Positions 35,263 through 43,006 of a stretch of DNA of 64,000 bases are shown here, in pieces (the stretch's first letter is position 1; every line of letters begins with the position of its first letter). The translations under genes and the position numbers were made by a program. The notes below the pieces were generated by a model. The model was not told the origin of the DNA. It made no database searches and saw only the letters and a list, made by a program, of their open reading frames with translations. Source of the stretch: Streptomyces nojiriensis (lineage in GTDB: Bacteria; Actinomycetota; Actinomycetes; Streptomycetales; Streptomycetaceae); the NCBI RefSeq assembly GCF_017639205.1, contig NZ_CP071139.1, positions 2,418,001 to 2,482,000 of the forward strand, written 5' to 3'.

Positions 35263-36492
35263 CTAGAGCGCCACGCCCAGGAGGGCGTCCACGGTGCGGG
35301 AGACCAGGCCCGGGGCGGACTCGTCGTCGCCGTCGGTGGCGTTCTGGAGCTCCACCCAGCGGTCCACGGCCGCCAGGGCCGCAGGGGCGTCCAGGTCGTT
35401 CGCCAGGGCCTCGCGGACCTCTTCGAGCACCGCGTCCGCCGCGATGCCGTCGGGCCGGGACACGGCCGCGCGCCAGCGCTCCAGCCGGGCCACGGCCTCG
35501 TCGAGGACGGCGTCCGTCCACTCCCAGTCGGCCCGGTAGTGGTGCGACAGCAGCGCGAGGCGGATCGCCGCCGGGTCCACCCCGGAGCGGCGCAGCGCCG
35601 ACACGAAGACGAGGTTGCCCTTCGACTTCGACATCTTCTCGCCGTGCAGCGCCACCATGCCCGCGTGCACGTACGCCTTGGCCATCGGGAACTCGCCCGT
35701 CAGCGCCTGCGCGTGCGACGCGCCCATCTCGTGGTGCGGGAACGCCAGGTCGGAGCCGCCGCCCTGGATGTCGAAGCCCATGCCCAGGTGGTCGAGGGCG
35801 ATCGCCACGCACTCGATGTGCCAGCCCGGCCGGCCGCGGCCCAGCGAGCCGCCGTCCCAGCTCGGCTCGCCCGAACGCGCGGCCATCCACAGCATCGGGT
35901 CCAGCGGGTTCTTCTTCCCGGGCCGGTCGGGGTCGCCGCCCCGCTCGGCCGAGAGCAGCCGCATCGCCTCGGCGTCGAGGTGGGAGACCCCGCCGAAGTG
36001 CGGGTCGGCCTCGACCGAGAAGTAGGTGTCGCCGTCGAGCTCGTACGCCGCTCCCGCGTCCCGCAGCCGCTCGACCAGCGGCACGATTCCGGGTATGGCC
36101 TCGACGGCTCCGATGTAGTGCTGCGGGGGCAGCATCCGCAGGGCCGTCATGTCCTCGCGGAAGAGTGCGGTCTCGCGCTCCGCCAGCTCGGTCCAGTCCT
36201 GGTTGTCGCGCAGCGCCCGCTCCAGGAGCGGGTCGTCCACGTCCGTGACGTTCTGGACGTAGTGGACCTGCCGCTTGGTGTCGAGCCACACGCGTTGTAC
36301 GAGGTCGAACGCGTTGTAGGTCGCCGCGTGACCGATGTGGGTCGCGTCGTACGGAGTGATGCCGCAGACGTAGATACGGGCGACGGGACCGGGGGCGAGG
36401 GTGATCGTCCCCTGGGTCGCGGTGTCGTGGATCTGGAGGTCGCGGCCCTTGCCAGGAAGGGCGGGGACCTCAGAAGCGGGCCAGGCATGCAT
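35263..36492 (-). CDS. mshC: Mycothiol ligase MshC
   Basis: Predicted 409 aa. It joins cysteine to the amino group of glucosaminyl-inositol using ATP, the third step in mycothiol synthesis. It is a cysteinyl-tRNA synthetase paralogue without the anticodon-binding domain. Zinc ligands are C43 in [10 protein letters not shown]228 in WHIECVA and a His in FPHHEMG. HIGH occurs exactly at 52-55 and KMSKS at 286-290. The length is right for MshC and too short for CysS. The ATG at 36492 has no strong ribosome-binding site. It lies downstream of the TIGR03843-DUF3090-phosphatase run on the same strand, an arrangement I recall as conserved in actinobacteria. Confidence 0.96.
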   Translation of the reverse strand: MHAWPASEVPALPGKGRDLQIHDTATQGTITLAPGPVARIYVCGITPYDATHIGHAATYNAFDLVQRVWLDTKRQVHYVQNVTDVDDPLLERALRDNQDWTELAERETALFREDMTALRMLPPQHYIGAVEAIPGIVPLVERLRDAGAAYELDGDTYFSVEADPHFGGVSHLDAEAMRLLSAERGGDPDRPGKKNPLDPMLWMAARSGEPSWDGGSLGRGRPGWHIECVAIALDHLGMGFDIQGGGSDLAFPHHEMGASHAQALTGEFPMAKAYVHAGMVALHGEKMSKSKGNLVFVSALRRSGVDPAAIRLALLSHHYRADWEWTDAVLDEAVARLERWRAAVSRPDGIAADAVLEEVREALANDLDAPAALAAVDRWVELQNATDGDDESAPGLVSRTVDALLGVAL

Positions 36493-36602
36493 GTGTCGAG
36501 CCTAACCGGACGGATGTTCCGGAAACGAACTGGACCTGCACTGTTGTCTTGATCGGCACTCTTGCGGTCTGGCCGGTTCTGTGCGTATGGCCGGTGGCTG
36601 AT

Positions 36603-37421
36603 TCAGACCGGTGGCCAGGGGATGGCCGGCCACTGCCCGGACGGCTGGGGATGGGTTCCGGTGCGCAGCAGGTGCTCCACCCGGTCCCGTACGGCGGCCA
36701 GCTCGACCGGTGTGATCAGTTCGGCCAGCCGGGTGGCGAGCGGGGCCCCCTCGGTCAGCGCGTCGGACAGCGCGGCCAGCACCTCGCGCGCCTCGTCGGT
36801 CAGCGGCTCGCCCGCCCAGCCCCACAGGAGGGTGCGCAGCTTGTCCTCGGCGTGGAAGGTCACGCCGTGGTCGATGCCGTAGAGCCGTCCGTCGGGCGCC
36901 GGCAGCAGGTGGCCGCCCTTGCGGTCGCCGTTGTTGATCACGGCGTCGAGGACGGCGAGCCGGCGCAGCCGGGGGTCGTCGGCGTGCACGAGCAGCGCGG
37001 TGCGGCCTTCGCCGACCTCGGCGAGGGCGACGGCCTTCCAGCCCTCCCCCGCCTCCTCGCCGTCGACGAGCCCGAGGAGCGCGCCCAGCGGGGCGTCCTC
37101 GTCCGGCTGATCGGCGTCGATCCACCGCTGGACCATGCCCTCGCCGTACGGTCCGTCGCGCAGCACGGTGGCGGGGACCAGGCCCCATCCGGTGGCCTCG
37201 GAGATCAGGTAGGCGGCGACCTCCCGGCGGGCGAGGTTCCCGTCGGGGAAGTCCCACAGCGGCCGCTCGCCCTTGACCGGCTTGTACACGCAGTCGGCGC
37301 TCACGCCCCCGTAGGTGACGCTGCACAGCAGGACGGCGTTGGACGCCTCGCGGATCCGGCCTATGACGGTGAGCTCGCCCTTGGCGAGCAGTTCCTCCAT
37401 CTTCTCCCCCGTGTCCGTCAC
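36603..37421 (-). CDS. TIGR03843-family protein with PI3/4-kinase-like motifs
   Basis: Predicted 272 aa. The GTG at 37421 overlaps the stop of the DUF3090 gene as GTGA, suggesting translational coupling; an ATG at 37400 (MEELLAKGELTV) is an alternative. Kinase-fold landmarks can be read in order: a Lys in CVYKPVKGERPLWDF (K47), a Glu in LARREVAAYL (E67), a hinge-like GMVQRWI (about 96-101), the catalytic-loop-like VINNGDRKGGHLL (D166) and the metal-site-like YGIDHGVTFH (D184). This pattern resembles PI3/PI4-kinase-like enzymes. The substrate is unknown. It is the SCO1664 family by position. The neighbours are a histidine phosphatase and MshC, making a kinase/phosphatase pairing plausible. Confidence 0.85.
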   Translation of the reverse strand: MTDTGEKMEELLAKGELTVIGRIREASNAVLLCSVTYGGVSADCVYKPVKGERPLWDFPDGNLARREVAAYLISEATGWGLVPATVLRDGPYGEGMVQRWIDADQPDEDAPLGALLGLVDGEEAGEGWKAVALAEVGEGRTALLVHADDPRLRRLAVLDAVINNGDRKGGHLLPAPDGRLYGIDHGVTFHAEDKLRTLLWGWAGEPLTDEAREVLAALSDALTEGAPLATRLAELITPVELAAVRDRVEHLLRTGTHPQPSGQWPAIPWPPV

Positions 37422-38008
37422 GCCTGGCGCCGGTAGCCGTTCTGGCGCGGGCACACGTGCCCCTCCGGGTCCAGCGGGAGGCTGCACAGCGGGCACGGCG
37501 GGCGGCCCGCGTTGACGACGTCCAGGGCCCGCTTGGCGAAGGCCCGGGCCTGGGCGCCGGTGAGGCGGACCCGCAGCATCGGCGGGCCGTTCTCCTCGTC
37601 CTGGAGCAGCCGCTCCTCGGCCTCGGCGAGGTCCTCGTCGGAGTCCGCTTCGAGTTCGACCAGCGCCTGGGCCTCGACGATCATGCGCTGTTCCTCGCCG
37701 TCCCAGGCCAGGGCCATGGTGCCGACGCGGAACTCCTCGTCGACCGGGACGTCCAGCGGCGCGGTGTCGGCGGCTTCGGCGGGGGCGACGGCCGGGACCG
37801 GGGCGTTGCCGCCGGTCCGCCGTACGACCTCGTCCAGCAGCTCGTCCATCCGCTCCGCCAGCGCGGCTACCTGGGTCTTCTCCAGGGAGACGCTGGTGAC
37901 GCGGGGGCCGGCGGAGGCCTGCAGGAAGAACGTACGGCGTCCCGGCAGACCGACCGTGCCGGCCACGAAGCGGTCCGGGGGGTCGTAGAGGAACACCTGA
38001 CGGGGCAC
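37418..38008 (-). CDS. DUF3090-family protein with C-terminal zinc site
   Basis: Predicted 196 aa from the GTG at 38008, with TTGGAGAC about 5 bases upstream. It begins MPRQVFLYDPPDRFVAGTVG, the recognisable start of the DUF3090/TIGR03847 family. Residues about 45-65 and 120-140 are helical and acidic. The C-terminus contains C172-P-L-C175, H184 and C186 (PLDPEGHVCPRQNGYR), probably one zinc site. Function is unknown. It lies between the histidine phosphatase gene (79-base gap) and the kinase-like gene (4-base GTGA overlap), so the three are almost certainly coexpressed. It may be an adaptor for the other two; this is inference. Confidence 0.88.
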   Translation of the reverse strand: MPRQVFLYDPPDRFVAGTVGLPGRRTFFLQASAGPRVTSVSLEKTQVAALAERMDELLDEVVRRTGGNAPVPAVAPAEAADTAPLDVPVDEEFRVGTMALAWDGEEQRMIVEAQALVELEADSDEDLAEAEERLLQDEENGPPMLRVRLTGAQARAFAKRALDVVNAGRPPCPLCSLPLDPEGHVCPRQNGYRRQA

Positions 38009-38086
38009 GTCCAGTCTCCAAGTCTCGGCGGCGGGGGCAGGTCTGCGCCCTTGTTGTTGGCCCGTCCACCCTACTGCGCCGGGCGA

Positions 38087-38806
38087 TCAAGCCGCGCCCG
38101 CGCCGCCTCCCACGACGGCGTTCCCCGCGTCTTCGGTGTCTTTGTCCGATGCGACGGCCTCCGGTGCGGCGGGGCGCCGGACGAGCGAGCCGAAGTCGCC
38201 GGTGTCGCCGAGCCGGAACACGAAGGGCCGGGTGGGGGTGTACCGGACGGCGGTGACCGAGCAGGGGTCGACGTGGATGCGCTGGAAGAGGTCCAGGTGC
38301 ATGCCGAGGGCGTCCGCGACAAGGGACTTGATGATGTCGCCGTGCGAGCACATCAGGAAGACGGCGTCGCTGCCGTGCTCCCGCTCGATCCGCGCGTCCC
38401 ACTCGCGTACGGCGTCCACCGCGCGGGCCTGCATGGCGCGCATGGACTCGCCGCCGGGGAAGGCGGCGGCCGACGGGTGCTGCTGGACGATCTTCATCAG
38501 CGGTTCGTCGGAGAGCTCGGACAGTTTGCGGCCGGACCACTCGCCGTAGTGGCACTCGCCGATCCGCTCGTCGGTGTGCAGTTCGAGCTCCGGCCGGGCG
38601 GCCATCAGGGGGGCGAGGGTCTCCCGGCAGCGCTGCAGCGGGCTGGTGACGGCGGCGGCGAGCGGCACCCCCGCCAGCCGGCCGGGCAGTGCGGCGGCCT
38701 GCTCCGCTCCGCGCTCGTCGAGGGCCACTCCGGGGGTCCATCCGGCGAGCAGCCCAGCGGTGTTGGCGGTGGACCGCCCGTGTCGTACGAGGATCAGCGT
38801 GGCCAT
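38087..38806 (-). CDS. Histidine phosphatase family protein (MSMEG_4193 type)
   Basis: Predicted 239 aa from the ATG at 38806. The N-terminus MATLILVRHGRSTANTAGLL has the phosphoacceptor His9 in RHG. The second catalytic His lies in LMCSHGDIIKSL, and the Glu of the pocket is in IGECHYGEWSG. It belongs to the phosphoglycerate-mutase-like family, and the spacing fits TIGR03848, annotated only as putative phosphomutase. The C-terminal 20 residues are Ala/Gly/Glu-rich. The start has no ribosome-binding site and a possible TACGCT -10 lies seven bases upstream, so it may be leaderless. It heads the DUF3090-kinase-like-mshC run and diverges from corA. Confidence 0.9.
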   Translation of the reverse strand: MATLILVRHGRSTANTAGLLAGWTPGVALDERGAEQAAALPGRLAGVPLAAAVTSPLQRCRETLAPLMAARPELELHTDERIGECHYGEWSGRKLSELSDEPLMKIVQQHPSAAAFPGGESMRAMQARAVDAVREWDARIEREHGSDAVFLMCSHGDIIKSLVADALGMHLDLFQRIHVDPCSVTAVRYTPTRPFVFRLGDTGDFGSLVRRPAAPEAVASDKDTEDAGNAVVGGGAGAA

Positions 38807-38860
38807 GGGGCCAGCGTATGCGCTGCCGCGGGTGTGCGGGCGGGCCGTCGGCAGGGAAGA

Positions 38861-39853
38861 ATGCCCCGCGTGATTGTGGACTGCGCGATTTACCGGGACG
38901 GCCGCCGTACCGAGGGACCGGACGACTTCTCGGACGCCCTCGACGAGGCCCGGGCGACCGGTGACGCGTTCCTGTGGATCGGCATGCACGAGCCGACCGC
39001 GAAGGAATTCGACCACGTCAGCCAGGAGTTCGGCCTGCACCCGCTGGCGGTGGAGGACGCGCTGACCGCGCACCAGCGCCCGAAGCTGGAGGTGTACGAC
39101 GATTCGCTGTTCGTCGTCCTCAAGCCGGTGCAGTACGACGAGGACACGGACACGGTGACCGCGGGCGAGCTGATGGTCTTCATAGGGGACTCGTTCGTCG
39201 TCACGGTCCGGCACGGCGAGGGGGCCCCGCTGGCCGCCGTGCGCCACCGGCTGGAGCAGGAGCCGGACGTGCTGCGGCACGGCCCGACGGCGGTGCTGTA
39301 CGCGGTGTCCGACGCGGTGGTCGACCACTACATCGAGGTGGCGGCCGAGCTCCAGGCGGACCTGGAGGAGCTGGAGGCCGAGGTCTTCGCCCCGAACGCC
39401 TCGGACACCAAGAACACCGCCGCCCGGATCTACGGGTTCAAGCGGCAGGTGCTGGAGTTCCGGCGGGCGACGAGCCCGCTGCTCCAGCCGATGGACCGGC
39501 TGGCCTTCGGGGAGGTCCCCTTCGTCCACGAGCACGCCCAGCCGTTCTTCCGCGATGTCGCCGACCACCTGACCAAGGCGAACGAGTACATCGAGGGCCT
39601 GGACCGGCTGCTGTCGGACGCGCTCTCCGCGCACCTGGCGCAGATGGGCCTGCGGCAGAACGACGACATGCGCAAGATCTCGGCGTGGGCGGCGATGGCC
39701 GCCGTCCCCACGATGGTGGCGGGGATCTACGGGATGAACTTCGACCACATGCCGGAGCTGCGGCACGCCTGGGGCTATCCGGCGGTGCTGGTGGTCATGG
39801 CGGGCGCGTGTCTGGGGCTGCACCGGATGTTCAAGCGCCGGGGCTGGCTCTGA
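38861..39853 (+). CDS. corA: CorA-family magnesium/divalent cation transporter
   Basis: Predicted 330 aa. The ATG at 38861 follows AGGGAA closely. A large cytoplasmic alpha/beta and coiled-coil domain (1-265) is followed by two membrane helices. The first ends in the diagnostic GMN filter at 291-293 (MVAGIYGMNFDHMPE) and the second spans about 306-322 (YPAVLVVMAGACLGLH). CorA channels are pentamers that admit Mg, Co or Ni and are gated by cytoplasmic Mg. The last 23 bases overlap the 3' end of the convergent ferritin-like gene, so no terminator fits between them. Confidence 0.95.
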   Translation: MPRVIVDCAIYRDGRRTEGPDDFSDALDEARATGDAFLWIGMHEPTAKEFDHVSQEFGLHPLAVEDALTAHQRPKLEVYDDSLFVVLKPVQYDEDTDTVTAGELMVFIGDSFVVTVRHGEGAPLAAVRHRLEQEPDVLRHGPTAVLYAVSDAVVDHYIEVAAELQADLEELEAEVFAPNASDTKNTAARIYGFKRQVLEFRRATSPLLQPMDRLAFGEVPFVHEHAQPFFRDVADHLTKANEYIEGLDRLLSDALSAHLAQMGLRQNDDMRKISAWAAMAAVPTMVAGIYGMNFDHMPELRHAWGYPAVLVVMAGACLGLHRMFKRRGWL

Positions 39854-40661
39854 GCTCCCTCTCGCGCGGGGCGTAGGCGAACCCGCCCGCGGCGGCCGGT
39901 GCGCCGCCGAGGGCGTCCAGGCGCTCGGGCATCCGCAGGTGCACCATCCGGTGCCAGCCGCTGAACCGCTCGTACGCGTACATGGCGCGGATGCCGGCGG
40001 CCAGTGCGGCCGCCTTCGGGGCGGGCCAGTGCAGCAGCCGTCCCATGTGGCTCATGACGGCGAGGCTCACGTCGCGGTAGACGGAGATCTCGGCGAGCGC
40101 GCTCTCGCGGAGCACCCGCTGGATGGTCCGGCCGTGGCCGGACCGGGCGAGGCGCAGCAGTTCCTCGTGGCAGTAGGCGAGGTGGTTGTCCTCGTCGTGG
40201 CTGATCAGGTGGATCGCCTTGCCCACTTCGGGGTGGTCGCCGAAGTACCTGACCAGCATGTCCATCTGGTCGGCGGCGCGCTGTTCGGTGACGCGGCTGT
40301 GCGCGAGGTAGACGACGATGTCCTCCTCGGTCAGCGCCACCTCGCGGCGCAGCTTCTCGTGCGCGAGGCCGATGCCGCGGCGCTCCAGCAGCATCGTGTA
40401 GTCGGTCTCGGGGGGTACCGGGACGGCGGGCAGCCCGCGCTTGCGGAGCAGGGCGTTGAAGATCCGGCCGTGCTTGTCCTCGTCGGCGCCGTGTCGGGTG
40501 ATCTTGGGCGCGAGGTGGCGCATGCCGTCCGGCACCAGGGCCGCGATACGGGCGTTCTCCCAGCCGCCCTGGGTCTCCCCGCTGGCGGCGATGGAGCAGA
40601 ACAGCTGGAAGGAGTCGTCGTTGTCGACGATCTCCTGGAACAGGCTGCGGGCAGAGAGCAT
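39831..40661 (-). CDS. Ferritin-like domain protein, unknown function
   Basis: Predicted 276 aa from the ATG at 40661; a longer frame upstream lacks signals. The sequence is helical and rich in metal-ligand spacing: ENARIAALVPDGMRHLAPKI, then HGADEDKHGRIFNALLRKRG, then HLISHDEDNHLAYCHEELLR, giving repeated Glu and ExxH-like pairs as in ferritin-like four-helix bundles. It may bind a di-iron centre and act as an oxygenase or hydroxylase. The C-terminus (GGAPAAAGGFAYAPRERELR) is disordered. The gene overlaps corA tail-to-tail by 23 bases. No Shine-Dalgarno sequence precedes the start. No partner genes suggest a pathway. Confidence 0.8.
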   Translation of the reverse strand: MLSARSLFQEIVDNDDSFQLFCSIAASGETQGGWENARIAALVPDGMRHLAPKITRHGADEDKHGRIFNALLRKRGLPAVPVPPETDYTMLLERRGIGLAHEKLRREVALTEEDIVVYLAHSRVTEQRAADQMDMLVRYFGDHPEVGKAIHLISHDEDNHLAYCHEELLRLARSGHGRTIQRVLRESALAEISVYRDVSLAVMSHMGRLLHWPAPKAAALAAGIRAMYAYERFSGWHRMVHLRMPERLDALGGAPAAAGGFAYAPRERELRASPGA

Positions 40662-40789
40662 GGCACGAGTCAAACGCCGGTGGGCGGGGCGGGCAACCGA
40701 TGGGTCGCACGACTCGTCCGAATGAACGAAATCGGGGGTTGGCCCGCCGTGCGTAACCCGGCGGGCGCCCCCGGCGTTGTTCGCTGTGT

Positions 40790-40864
40790 CGGCCGTGGCG
40801 GGGAAGACCCCCCGAGCCCCCACCACGGCCGCAGAAGCTTCGGTCGGCGCGGAGCCGCGCCGAC
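40790..40864 (-). terminator. Tandem hairpins downstream of the LLM gene
   Basis: Two stems lie between the LLM oxidoreductase stop (40873) and the ferritin-like start. CGGCCGTGG (40790-40798) pairs with CCACGGCCG (40823-40831), and GTCGGCGCGG (40843-40852) pairs with CCGCGCCGAC (40855-40864). The second, nearest the LLM stop, is the likely primary terminator. Confidence 0.75.
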
Positions 40865-40872
40865 GTCCCGGA

Positions 40873-41922
40873 TCAGGCGAGGCCCGCGAGCTCCATGGCC
40901 TCGGTGCCGGCGCGCAGGGCGGCGATCCGCTCGTCCAGGGTGAATCCGGCCGGGGCCAGCGTGAGGGTGGTGACCCCGGCCTCCGCGTAGGCCCGCATCC
41001 CGTCCGCGATCCGGGCGACCGGACCGAGCAGGGCGGTCGAGTCGATCAGCTGGTGCGGGACGGCCGCGGCCGCGCCGGTCTTGTCGCCCGCCAGGTACTT
41101 GTCCTGGATCTCGGCGGCTTCCTTCTCGTAGCCCATGCGCTGGGCCAGCTGGTTGTAGAAGTTCTGCTTCCGGCTGCCCATGCCGCCCACGTACAGGGCG
41201 GTGTACGGGCGGAACATGTCCGCGAGCGCGTTCACGTCCTCGCCGAGGGCCAGCGGCACGGTCGGGCAGACGTCGAAGCCCTCCATGGTCAGCCCGGCCT
41301 TCTCGCGGCCGGCCCGGATGTGGGTGAGGGCGGTGGCCTCCAGGTGCTCGGCGTCCGGGAAGATCAGCAGGGCGCCGTCGGCGATCTCGCCGGTCTGCTC
41401 CAGGTTCTTCGGCCCGATGGCGGCGATGTAGAGCGGGATGTGCTCGCGCTCGGGGTGCACGGTCAGCTTGATCGGCTTGCCCGGGCCGTCCGGCAGCGGC
41501 AGGGTCCAGTGCTCGCCTTCGTAGGAGAGGCGCTCGCGGCTCATGGCCTTGCGGACGATCTCCACGTACTCGCGGGTGCGGGCCAGCGGCTTGTCGAACT
41601 TGACGCCGTACCAGCCCTCGGAGACCTGGGGGCCGGAGACGCCGAGACCGAGCCGGAAGCGGCCCTTGGTCAGCGAGTCGAGGGTGGCCGCCGTCATGGC
41701 GGTCATGGCGGGCTGGCGGGCCGGGATCTGCATGATCGCCGAGCCGACGTCGATGCGCTCGGTCTGGGCGGCGACCCAGGCGAGCACGGTCGGGGCGTCG
41801 GAGCCGTAGGCCTCGGCGGCCCAGCAGACGTCGTAACCCAGGCGGTCGGCCTCCTGGGCGACGGCGAGGTTGTCGGCGTCCATGCCCGCGCCCCAGTAAC
41901 CAAGATTGATGCCGAGCCGCAT
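40873..41922 (-). CDS. F420-dependent LLM-class oxidoreductase (Rv3520c type)
   Basis: Predicted 349 aa, luciferase-like TIM barrel that uses coenzyme F420. The ATG at 41922 follows AAGGGGACG. The N-terminus MRLGINLGYWGAGMDADNLA, the segment RFRLGLGVSGPQVSEGWYGV and IPLYIAAIGPKNLEQTGEIA closely resemble the Rv3520c subfamily (TIGR03559 as I recall it). The physiological substrate is unknown. The gene diverges from an aldo/keto reductase across 100 bases that contain a TTACCGATCAGTAA palindrome-like site, which might coordinate the two oxidoreductases. It ends at tandem hairpins. Confidence 0.92.
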   Translation of the reverse strand: MRLGINLGYWGAGMDADNLAVAQEADRLGYDVCWAAEAYGSDAPTVLAWVAAQTERIDVGSAIMQIPARQPAMTAMTAATLDSLTKGRFRLGLGVSGPQVSEGWYGVKFDKPLARTREYVEIVRKAMSRERLSYEGEHWTLPLPDGPGKPIKLTVHPEREHIPLYIAAIGPKNLEQTGEIADGALLIFPDAEHLEATALTHIRAGREKAGLTMEGFDVCPTVPLALGEDVNALADMFRPYTALYVGGMGSRKQNFYNQLAQRMGYEKEAAEIQDKYLAGDKTGAAAAVPHQLIDSTALLGPVARIADGMRAYAEAGVTTLTLAPAGFTLDERIAALRAGTEAMELAGLA

Positions 41923-41941
41923 GTATCGTCCCCTTACCGGT

Positions 41942-41955
41942 TTACCGATCAGTAA
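41942..41955. promoter_or_regulatory. Candidate operator between divergent oxidoreductases
   Basis: TTACCGATCAGTAA has arms TTAC and GTAA around a GATC centre with one asymmetric pair. It lies 20 bases upstream of the LLM start and about 70 upstream of the aldo/keto reductase. It resembles TetR-type operators, but no TetR gene is in the neighbourhood. Confidence 0.35.
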
Positions 41956-42008
41956 CGTTGGTGTGCGGGGACTGTAGCGCGCCAAGGTCCTCCGCGTCAG
42001 CGCCCCAG

Positions 42009-42014
42009 TAGTCT
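42009..42014 (+). promoter_or_regulatory. Candidate -10 for leaderless aldo/keto reductase mRNA
   Basis: TAGTCT ends eight bases before the ATG at 42023, with no ribosome-binding site in between, the layout of a leaderless promoter. The -35 is weak. Confidence 0.4.
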
Positions 42015-42022
42015 CAGCGCTC

Positions 42023-43006
42023 ATGGAGCAGAGGCATCTCGGCCGCACCGGACTGCGCATCTCCCGGATCGGCCTCGGCACCCTCACCTGGGGCCGCGAC
42101 ACCGGCGAGGAAGCCGCCGCCGAGCAGGTGAAGACGTTCTGGGAGGCGGGCGGCACGCTCGTCGACACCGCCGACGTGTACGGCGGCGGTGAGGCGGAGT
42201 ACCTCCTGGGGCAGCTGGTGGGCGGGCTCGTGCCGCGCCGGGACCTGGTGATCGCGACCAAGGCGGGCAGCGTGCCGGACCCCTACCGCAGGTTCGACGG
42301 CTCGCGCGGGCACCTGCTCGCCGCCCTCGACGCCTCGCTGGACCGGCTGGGCACCGACTACGTCGACCTTTGGCAGGTCCACGCCTTCGACCCCGCGACC
42401 CCGCTGGAGGAGACCCTGCAGGCCCTGGACCTGGCGGTGAGCAGCGGCCGGGCCCGGTACGCGGGACTGGCGGGCTTCTGCGGCTGGCAGCTGGCGAAGG
42501 CGGCGACCTGGCAGCTCGCGGCCCCGGGGGTGCGCACCCGGATCGCCTCGACGCAGATGGAGTACTCCCTGCTCCAGCGGGGCGTGGAGCGCGAGGTGCT
42601 GCCGGCCGCGCTGGACCTCGGGATCGGTCTGCTGCCCTCCTCGCCGCTGGGCCGCGGGGTGCTGACGGGCAAGTACCGGGACGGCACCCCGGCCGACTCC
42701 CGGGGCGCCTCGGAATCGCTGGGCGCCCTGGTGGACCCGTACCTCGACGAGGCGGCGGGGCGGATCGTGGACGCGGTGGTGACGGCCGCCCAGGGGCTGG
42801 CCGTTACCCCGCTCCAGGTGGCTCTGGCGTGGATCCGGGACCGGCCGGGGGTGGTGGCGCCGATCGTCGGCGCGCGGACGTCCGCGCAGCTCGGGGAGGC
42901 GCTGTCGGTGGAGGCCCTTAGTCTTCCCGAGGAGATCTGCCGGGCGCTGGACGATGTTTCGGCCCCGGTGCACCGCTACCCCGATCAGGACTGGAGCACG
43001 CTGTGA
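42023..43006 (+). CDS. Aldo/keto reductase
   Basis: Predicted 327 aa NADPH-dependent TIM-barrel oxidoreductase. The catalytic tetrad can be read as D48 and Y53 in VDTADVYGGGEAEYLLG, K80 in IATKAG and H120 in DLWQVHAFD. The cofactor-binding end includes QLLP-like LGIGLLPSSPLGRGVLTGKY and APIVGARTSAQL. It resembles the YghZ/general stress protein 69 type. The substrate is unknown. The transcript may be leaderless. Its TGA overlaps the GTG of the next gene (GTGA), so the two proteins should be translationally coupled despite unrelated predicted activities. Confidence 0.93.
   Translation: MEQRHLGRTGLRISRIGLGTLTWGRDTGEEAAAEQVKTFWEAGGTLVDTADVYGGGEAEYLLGQLVGGLVPRRDLVIATKAGSVPDPYRRFDGSRGHLLAALDASLDRLGTDYVDLWQVHAFDPATPLEETLQALDLAVSSGRARYAGLAGFCGWQLAKAATWQLAAPGVRTRIASTQMEYSLLQRGVEREVLPAALDLGIGLLPSSPLGRGVLTGKYRDGTPADSRGASESLGALVDPYLDEAAGRIVDAVVTAAQGLAVTPLQVALAWIRDRPGVVAPIVGARTSAQLGEALSVEALSLPEEICRALDDVSAPVHRYPDQDWSTL

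Noticed and set aside
37422..38741. A 712-codon frame fusing the TIGR03843 protein to upstream sequence
   Set aside because: The upstream part is a shadow of the DUF3090 and phosphatase genes, which have clear family motifs in their own frames.
38807..38860. A further small gene between the phosphatase and corA
   Set aside because: The 54-base spacer only has room for the two divergent promoters.
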